Shown here piece after piece: positions 5,654 to 10,382 of a stretch of DNA of 10,382 nucleotides. Within the stretch, counting starts at the first letter, position 1. The number at the start of each line of letters is the position of its first letter. A program made the translations under genes and the position numbers. Source of the DNA: Clostridiales bacterium UBA1777 (lineage in GTDB: Bacteria; Bacillota; Clostridia; Oscillospirales; Oscillospiraceae); contig DCGN01000005.1 in the NCBI GenBank assembly GCA_002315275.1, positions 2,107-12,488 on the forward strand. The letters are read 5' to 3'. A model generated the notes under the pieces. The model saw only the letters and a program-made list of their open reading frames with translations, ran no database searches and had not been told where the DNA came from.

Positions 5654-7612
5654 ATGGAAAACAAGAAGTTCTATATAACCACGCCTATCTACTACCCCTC
5701 CGATAAGCTCCACATCGGCCACACCTACTGCACCGTCGCAACTGATGCCATCGCCCGCTACAAGCGCATGAGAGGCTACGATGTCATGTTCCTCACGGGC
5801 ACCGACGAGCACGGCCAGAAGATAGAAGAGAAGGCCAAGGCCGCAGGCGTAACTCCTCAGGAGTTTGTCGACAGGATCGTTGTCGGCGAAAACGGCATCA
5901 CCTCCCTCTGGAAGCTGATGAACATCTCGAACGACCGCTTCATCCGCACCACCGACGATTACCACGTCCTGTCCGTCCAGCGCATCTTCAAGAAGATGTA
6001 CGACAATGGCGATATATATAAGGGCGCCTACAAGGGCAAGTACTGCACTCCCTGCGAGAGCTTTTGGACAGAGTCCCAGCTGAAGGACGGCATGTGCCCC
6101 GACTGCGGCCGCCCCGTCCACGATGCCGAGGAGGAGGCCTACTTCTTCAGGCTCTCCAAGTACGCCAAGCCCGTGCAGGAGCTGCTCGAATCCGGCACGT
6201 TCCTCGAGCCCGCCTCCCGCGTCAACGAGATGATAAACAACTTCATCAAGCCCGGCCTTGAAGACCTCTGCGTCTCCCGCACGAGCTTCTCATGGGGTGT
6301 CCCCGTGGACTTTGACCCGGGTCATGTTGTCTACGTCTGGGTCGACGCGCTCTCCAACTACACCAACGCCCTCGGCTATCTGAACGATAAGTACGACGAT
6401 TTCGACAAGTTCTGGCCCGCTGACGTGCACATCGTCGGCAAGGAGATCGTCCGCTTCCACTCCATCATATGGCCCGCAATGCTCATGAGCCTCGATCTGC
6501 CGATGCCCAAGAAGGTCTACGGCCACGGCTGGCTCGTTATCGACGGCGGCAAGGTCTCCAAGTCCAAGGAGAACAAGTCCGCAAACGTCATCGATCCGTA
6601 CATCCTCGCCGAGTATTTCGGAGTGGACGCGCTCCGCTTCTTCCTCCTGCGCACCTTCCCCTTCGGCTCTGACGGCAACTTCTCCAATGAGCTGCTCATC
6701 AGCACCATCAACACCGACCTTGCAAACGACCTCGGCAACCTCGTCTCCCGCACGACCGCCATGGTCGAGAAATACTTCGGCGGCGCCATCCCCGCAGAGC
6801 GCACCGCCGACCCCGTCGACGACGAGCTTGTCAATATGATAAAGTCCGCTCCAGAGCGCTACGCCGCTCAGATGGATGCCTTCCAGCTCCACCTCGCTCT
6901 TGAAGAGGTGTTCAGGCTCATCCAGCGCGCCAACAAGTACATTGACGAGACCGCCCCCTGGGTGCTCGCAAAGGACGAGGCAAAGCTTCCCCGCCTCGCG
7001 GCCGTCATGGCGAACCTCGTTGAGGCTCTGCGCGCTGCGCTCGTAATGCTCAAGCCCTTCATGCCCGAGACCTGCGGCAAGGCCTTCGCTCAGATCGGCG
7101 CGGACGATGCCTTCCGCACGTGGGAATCCCTCGGCAGCATACTTCCCGCAGGTGTCGCCATCCACAAGGGCGAAACGCTCTTCCCCAGACTTGACACCGC
7201 CAAGGCTATCGACGAGCTGCACGAGCTTGCCGCCAAGGCCAACGGCCCGAAGATCAAGATCGATCCCGTTCTCCCGGACGTCACGATCGATGACTTTGCA
7301 AAGTGCGATATGCGCGTATGCAAGGTGCTTGAGTGCGAGGCCGTGAAGAAGTCCGACAAGCTTCTCAAGTTCCGGCTTGATGACGGCTCGGGCACGCCCC
7401 GCCAGATTCTCTCCGGCATTCATAAGTTCTACGAGCCCGAGCAGCTCGTCGGCAAGACGGTCGTCGCCATCCTCAATCTCCCCCCGAGAAAGATGATGGG
7501 TCAGATGTCCAACGGCATGCTTCTCTCCTCCGTCCTCGAGGTAGACGGCAAGGAGGTGCTCAATCTCGTCATGCTTGACGATTCCGTCCCTGCCGGCAGC
7601 AGACTGTGCTGA
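5654..7612 (+). CDS. metG: Methionyl-tRNA synthetase with C-terminal tRNA-binding domain
   Basis: This class Ia synthetase charges tRNA-Met with methionine using ATP, in the cytosol. It has 652 residues, the usual length for the Bacillota form with an appended domain. The catalytic core shows the HIGH motif at 20-23, GTDEHGQKI, and a four-cysteine zinc knuckle (C131-T-P-C134 and C148-P-D-C151). The KMSKS loop reads KVSKS at 300-304, with Val replacing Met, a tolerated variant. The helical anticodon-binding domain lies at about 380-510. Residues 545-652 form an EMAP/Trbp111-type tRNA-binding OB-fold (DMRVCKV, LSGIHKFY, PRKMMGQMSNGM). The first CobW-like GTPase starts 21 bases after the stop with its own strong ribosome site and no terminator between, so cotranscription is likely. 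The identification is secure. Confidence 0.97.
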   Translation: MENKKFYITTPIYYPSDKLHIGHTYCTVATDAIARYKRMRGYDVMFLTGTDEHGQKIEEKAKAAGVTPQEFVDRIVVGENGITSLWKLMNISNDRFIRTTDDYHVLSVQRIFKKMYDNGDIYKGAYKGKYCTPCESFWTESQLKDGMCPDCGRPVHDAEEEAYFFRLSKYAKPVQELLESGTFLEPASRVNEMINNFIKPGLEDLCVSRTSFSWGVPVDFDPGHVVYVWVDALSNYTNALGYLNDKYDDFDKFWPADVHIVGKEIVRFHSIIWPAMLMSLDLPMPKKVYGHGWLVIDGGKVSKSKENKSANVIDPYILAEYFGVDALRFFLLRTFPFGSDGNFSNELLISTINTDLANDLGNLVSRTTAMVEKYFGGAIPAERTADPVDDELVNMIKSAPERYAAQMDAFQLHLALEEVFRLIQRANKYIDETAPWVLAKDEAKLPRLAAVMANLVEALRAALVMLKPFMPETCGKAFAQIGADDAFRTWESLGSILPAGVAIHKGETLFPRLDTAKAIDELHELAAKANGPKIKIDPVLPDVTIDDFAKCDMRVCKVLECEAVKKSDKLLKFRLDDGSGTPRQILSGIHKFYEPEQLVGKTVVAILNLPPRKMMGQMSNGMLLSSVLEVDGKEVLNLVMLDDSVPAGSRLC

Positions 7613-7633
7613 AAACAATCAGGAGGTTTTATT

Positions 7634-8845
7634 ATGACAAAGATAGATATATTCTCCGGCTTTCTCGGAGCGGGCAAGACCACGCTCATCCGCAAGCTGA
7701 TCGCCGAGGCCTACAAGGGCGAGAAGCTCGTCCTCGTCGAGAACGAGTTCGGCGAGATCGCCATTGACGGCGGCTTCCTCAAGGATGCCGGCGTGCAGAT
7801 CACCGAAATGAACTCCGGCTGCATCTGCTGCACCCTCGTCGGCGACTTCACCAAGGCTCTCAAAAAGGTCATGACCGACTATGCGCCCGACCGCATCATT
7901 ATCGAGCCGTCCGGTGTCGGCAAGCTGTCTGACGTTGCCCGCGCCGTCGAGGGCGTTGAGGGAGCTCACATCGGTGCCAAGGTCACCGTTGTTGACGCAG
8001 GCAAGTGCAAGATGTACATGCGCAACTTCGGCGAGTTCTTCAACGATCAGGTCTCCAGCGCCGACCTCATCGTCATGAGCCGCACCGATACTGCCAAGGA
8101 GGCCAAGATCGTCGAGGCCACCGAGCTTCTCCGCACGCTCAACGTCACCGCAAGCCTCATCACTACTCCGTGGGATAAGCTCAGCGGCGAGCAGATCAAG
8201 GCCGCCATGGACGAAAACGGCCTCAAGGCGGAGATGGAGCACCTCGAGCATGAGCATCACCATCACCACGATCATGATGACGATGATGACGAGTGCTGCT
8301 GCCATGACCACGAGCATCACCACCATGACCACGACGACGATGATGACGAATGCTGCTGCGGTCACCATCACCATGACCACGATGACGATGATGACGAATG
8401 CTGCTGCGGCCACCATCACCATGATGACGACGATGACCACGAGCACCATCACCATGAGTACGATGAAAACGGCGTCTGCACCTGCGGCCACCACCATGAC
8501 GACGATGACGACGAGTGCGAGTGCGGCTGCCACGAGCATGACCATCATCACCACCATCACCATGCCGACGAGGTCTTCACCAGCTGGGGCATGGAGACAG
8601 CGAGAAAGTTCACCGAGGAAAAGCTCCGCGCCATTCTCGGCAAGCTCGCCGACGAGGCCAAGTACGGCATCGTCCTGCGCGCGAAGGGCTTTGTCGACGC
8701 AAGCGACGGCGAGTGGATATACTTTGACTACGTTCCCGGCGAGGCTGACGTTCGCCGCGGCAGCGCAGCCGTAACGGGCCGCTTCTGCGTTATCGGCTCC
8801 AAGATCAACGAGAAGGCACTGAAGGAGCTGTTTGACATTGAGTAA
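7634..8845 (+). CDS. CobW/COG0523-family GTPase with large His/Asp/Cys-rich metal tract
   Basis: This is a 403-residue P-loop GTPase of the CobW/UreG/HypB superfamily, whose members insert or deliver metals. The start is ATG 7634, with AGGAGG at 7621-7626. Motifs in order: Walker A GFLGAGKT at 9-16; the ENEFGE switch segment; the CxCC metal motif C63-I-C65-C66; EPSGVGK at 91-97; and SRTD at 149-152 where the usual guanine-specifying NKxD would lie. Residues 203-310 are a low-complexity tract with 41 His, 31 Asp and 14 Cys. The CobW C-terminal domain occupies about 311-403. A His-rich loop between the two domains is typical of the family, but this one is very long, and its Cys triplets are unusual. 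The gene overlaps the next by 8 bases. The metal and client are not shown by the sequence. Zinc is a reasonable inference; cobalamin synthesis is not supported by any neighbour. Confidence 0.92.
   Translation: MTKIDIFSGFLGAGKTTLIRKLIAEAYKGEKLVLVENEFGEIAIDGGFLKDAGVQITEMNSGCICCTLVGDFTKALKKVMTDYAPDRIIIEPSGVGKLSDVARAVEGVEGAHIGAKVTVVDAGKCKMYMRNFGEFFNDQVSSADLIVMSRTDTAKEAKIVEATELLRTLNVTASLITTPWDKLSGEQIKAAMDENGLKAEMEHLEHEHHHHHDHDDDDDECCCHDHEHHHHDHDDDDDECCCGHHHHDHDDDDDECCCGHHHHDDDDDHEHHHHEYDENGVCTCGHHHDDDDDECECGCHEHDHHHHHHHADEVFTSWGMETARKFTEEKLRAILGKLADEAKYGIVLRAKGFVDASDGEWIYFDYVPGEADVRRGSAAVTGRFCVIGSKINEKALKELFDIE
8240..8563 (+). repeat. In-frame coding repeats of the metal-binding tract
   Basis: The DNA is built from CAT/CAC, GAT/GAC and TGC codons in tandem in-frame blocks. 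The clearest unit, HHHHDHDDDDDECCCG, is 16 codons (48 bases). Consecutive copies of GATGATGACGAATGCTGCTG start about 48 bases apart, around 8340 and 8388. Five DDDDD runs are present. Each is followed by E, then CCC three times and CEC once, while one copy runs directly into HEHHHH. The synonymous mix of codons argues for selection on the protein and against pure recent slippage. Copy number may vary between strains. Confidence 0.85.
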
Positions 8846-9797
8846 TCAGAAGGACATGCCGGTATTCCTGTTCACAGGCTTTCTTGAGTCCGGCAAGACC
8901 AAGTTCATACAGGAGACGCTTGAGGACAGGCGCTTCTGCAACGGCGAGAAGACGCTTCTGCTCGTCTGCGAGGAGGGCGAGGAGGAATACGCTCCCGACC
9001 AGTTCGCCGCTCCCAAGTCCGTATACGTCCGCGTTGTCGAGGATGCCGGAGAGCTTACTCCCGAGAACCTCTCCAAGTGGGCAAATGATGCCAAGGCTGA
9101 GCGCGTTGTCATCGAATATAACGGCATGTGGCTGCTCGATGCGCTCTACGCCGCGATGCCCGAGGGCTGGATGGTGTATCAGGAGTTCTGCTTTGCCGAT
9201 GCGGGCACGTTTCTCGCCTATAACAGCAACATGCGCAATCTTGTCTACGATAAGCTCAAGAGCTGCGAGCTCGTTGTGTTCAACCGCTTCGAGACGCGCT
9301 CGATGAACAAGATGGACTTCCATAAGATAGTGCGCGGAGCAAACCGCCGCGCCGATATCGCCTACGAGGGGCCGAACAACATGGTCGAGTATGACGATAT
9401 CGAGGATCCCCTGCCGTTTGACATCAACGCCCCCATTATCGAGATCGGTGACGATGACTATGCCGAATGGTACCGCGATCTCGGCGAGGAGCCGAAGAAG
9501 TATTTCGATAAGGTCGTCCGCTTCAAGTGCCGCACGTTCCGCGGCAAGCACGAGATAGAGGGCAGCTTCTTCGTCGGCCGCCACGTTATGACCTGCTGCG
9601 TCGAGGATATCCAGCCCGCCTGCCTGATATGCAAGTGGGACGGTGCGCAGACGCTCAGAGAGGAGACGTGGATGATCCTCACGGCGAAGATAGAGTTCCG
9701 CTTCTCGAAGGCCTACGGCCGCAAGGGCCCCGTCCTCGTTCTGCAGGATATGCAGCCCTGCGATGCCCCCGAGCAGCCCGTCGCGCAGTTCTATTGA
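8838..9797 (+). CDS. CobW-like GTPase fused to a TIGR03943/DUF1980-like C-terminal domain
   Basis: I place the start at TTG 8838 (319 residues, MSNQKDMPVF), because GAAGGAG at 8821-8827 is 10 bases upstream. TTG 8832 would be only 4 bases from it, and ATG 8856 has its AAGGA too close. The N-terminal half is CobW-like: Walker A GFLESGKT at 14-21, VVIEYNG in place of the family's EPSG segment, and VVFNRFE where NKxD would be. The CxCC motif of the family is absent. From about residue 220 the protein changes character. YFDKVVRFKCRTF, then GRHVMTCC (TCC at 252-254), a Trp-containing strand, GPVLVL and a final APEQPVAQFY closely resemble the C-terminal domain of TIGR03943/DUF1980 (YcgQ-like) proteins. 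Those are normally separate, membrane-anchored partners of a permease; no transmembrane segment is seen here. The gene is translationally coupled to the preceding GTPase. A shared metal-handling role is inferred. Confidence 0.8.
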   Translation: MSNQKDMPVFLFTGFLESGKTKFIQETLEDRRFCNGEKTLLLVCEEGEEEYAPDQFAAPKSVYVRVVEDAGELTPENLSKWANDAKAERVVIEYNGMWLLDALYAAMPEGWMVYQEFCFADAGTFLAYNSNMRNLVYDKLKSCELVVFNRFETRSMNKMDFHKIVRGANRRADIAYEGPNNMVEYDDIEDPLPFDINAPIIEIGDDDYAEWYRDLGEEPKKYFDKVVRFKCRTFRGKHEIEGSFFVGRHVMTCCVEDIQPACLICKWDGAQTLREETWMILTAKIEFRFSKAYGRKGPVLVLQDMQPCDAPEQPVAQFY

Positions 9798-9813
9798 TCC
9801 GTCAGAGGTACTT

Positions 9814-10382
9814 ATGAAATACAAATGCCTTGTGTTCGACCATGACGATACCGTCGTCAACAGCACCGCCACGATCCATCACCCGTGCTTTCAACAATAC
9901 CTCGCGCAGTACTATCCCGGCCGCACCTGCTCGCTCGATGAATACTTCGCCAAGAACTTCGACCCCGGCTTTCTCACGATGTGCCGCAACGAGTACGGCA
10001 TGGACGATGCAGACCTCAAGCACGAAACGCAGTACTGGCGCGAGTACGTTGTCGGCAAGATACCGGCAGCCTATCCGGGGCTTCGCGAAATAATGGAGCG
10101 CCACAAGGCCGCCGGCGGCATTCTCGCCGTCGTGTCGCACTCGTTCAGGGAGAACATCCTGCGTGACTATGAGGCGAACGGCCTGCCGACCCCCGACGCG
10201 GTCTACGGCTGGGAGCTCCCTGAGGATAAGCGCAAGCCGTCGCCGTGGTCGCTCTTCGATCTGATGGAGCGCTTCGGCCTTGAGCGCGAGGACATCCTCG
10301 TTATTGACGATCTCAAGCCCGGCTTTGACATGGCCTCCGCCGCGAACGTCCCGTTTGCCGCCGCCTGCTGGGCGTATGACAT
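9814..10382 (+). CDS. HAD-superfamily hydrolase, 3' end outside the window
   Basis: This open frame of 189 complete codons continues past the window edge. It starts at ATG 9814 with GAGG at 9805-9808, 16 bases after the previous stop. All four HAD motifs are visible: motif I DHDDT at 9-13 (nucleophile D9, acid D11), motif II Ser108 in VVSHS, motif III KRKPSP at 139-144, and motif IV IDDLKPG at 164-170. An inserted alpha-helical cap between motifs I and II gives a subfamily I, phosphoglycolate-phosphatase-like layout. It is a likely cytosolic phosphatase of a small metabolite; the substrate cannot be read from the sequence. The short gap suggests it belongs to the operon with the two GTPases. 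HAD enzymes need Mg2+, but that does not by itself link it to their function. Confidence 0.87.
   Translation, partial: MKYKCLVFDHDDTVVNSTATIHHPCFQQYLAQYYPGRTCSLDEYFAKNFDPGFLTMCRNEYGMDDADLKHETQYWREYVVGKIPAAYPGLREIMERHKAAGGILAVVSHSFRENILRDYEANGLPTPDAVYGWELPEDKRKPSPWSLFDLMERFGLEREDILVIDDLKPGFDMASAANVPFAAACWAYD

Noticed and set aside
7619..8563. 314-residue minus-strand frame that looks like a hydrophobic Met/Val/Ile membrane protein
   Set aside because: It is the antisense of the His/Asp tract: CAT/CAC and GAT/GAC codons read backwards as Met, Val and Ile. The apparent membrane segments are an artefact.
7634..8845. Cobalamin biosynthesis role (CobW proper)
   Set aside because: No cobalamin genes are nearby. 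The family covers many metal-related GTPases, so the specific CobW name would over-call it.

Overview
This window looks like chromosomal DNA from a GC-rich gut-type Clostridia, most likely the Oscillospiraceae/Ruminococcaceae group. The basis is Bacillota-type housekeeping proteins, strong AGGAGG-type ribosome sites, a VanW-family surface protein, and short GC-rich dispersed repeats (CTCCCCTT...AAGGGGAG, GGTGTCACCGAAGGTGACGG, CATTGCGAACCGGTGCGCAC) of a kind I associate with that group. The species cannot be named from the sequence alone. All real genes are on the + strand.

Layout: (a) 1-98, one dispersed-repeat copy and an AT-rich leader. (b) 99-2012, htpG, the bacterial Hsp90 chaperone. (c) 2013-2618, about 600 bases with no gene: an inverted-repeat element next to the htpG stop, then a 43-base-period tandem array, a hairpin module, an exact 79-base direct repeat and remnants of other repeat families. 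(d) 2619-3887, hemW, followed 11 bases later by 3899-5563, a membrane-anchored VanW-family protein. (e) 5654-7612, metG, methionyl-tRNA synthetase with a C-terminal tRNA-binding domain. (f) 7634-10382, closely packed downstream genes: a CobW/COG0523 GTPase with a 108-residue His/Asp/Cys-rich insertion, an overlapping second CobW-like GTPase carrying what looks like a TIGR03943/DUF1980 domain at its C terminus, and a HAD-family hydrolase that runs off the window.

The most interesting part is 7634-9797. Two divergent P-loop GTPases of the metallochaperone superfamily are translationally coupled. The first carries an extreme metal-binding tract built from repeats of the HHHHDHDDDDDECCCG type. 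The second lacks the usual CxCC motif but ends in a domain with a TCC motif resembling YcgQ-type proteins, which are normally separate proteins encoded with a permease. Together with metG, whose product has a four-Cys zinc knuckle, this suggests a metal-handling module, probably for zinc. That role is inference.
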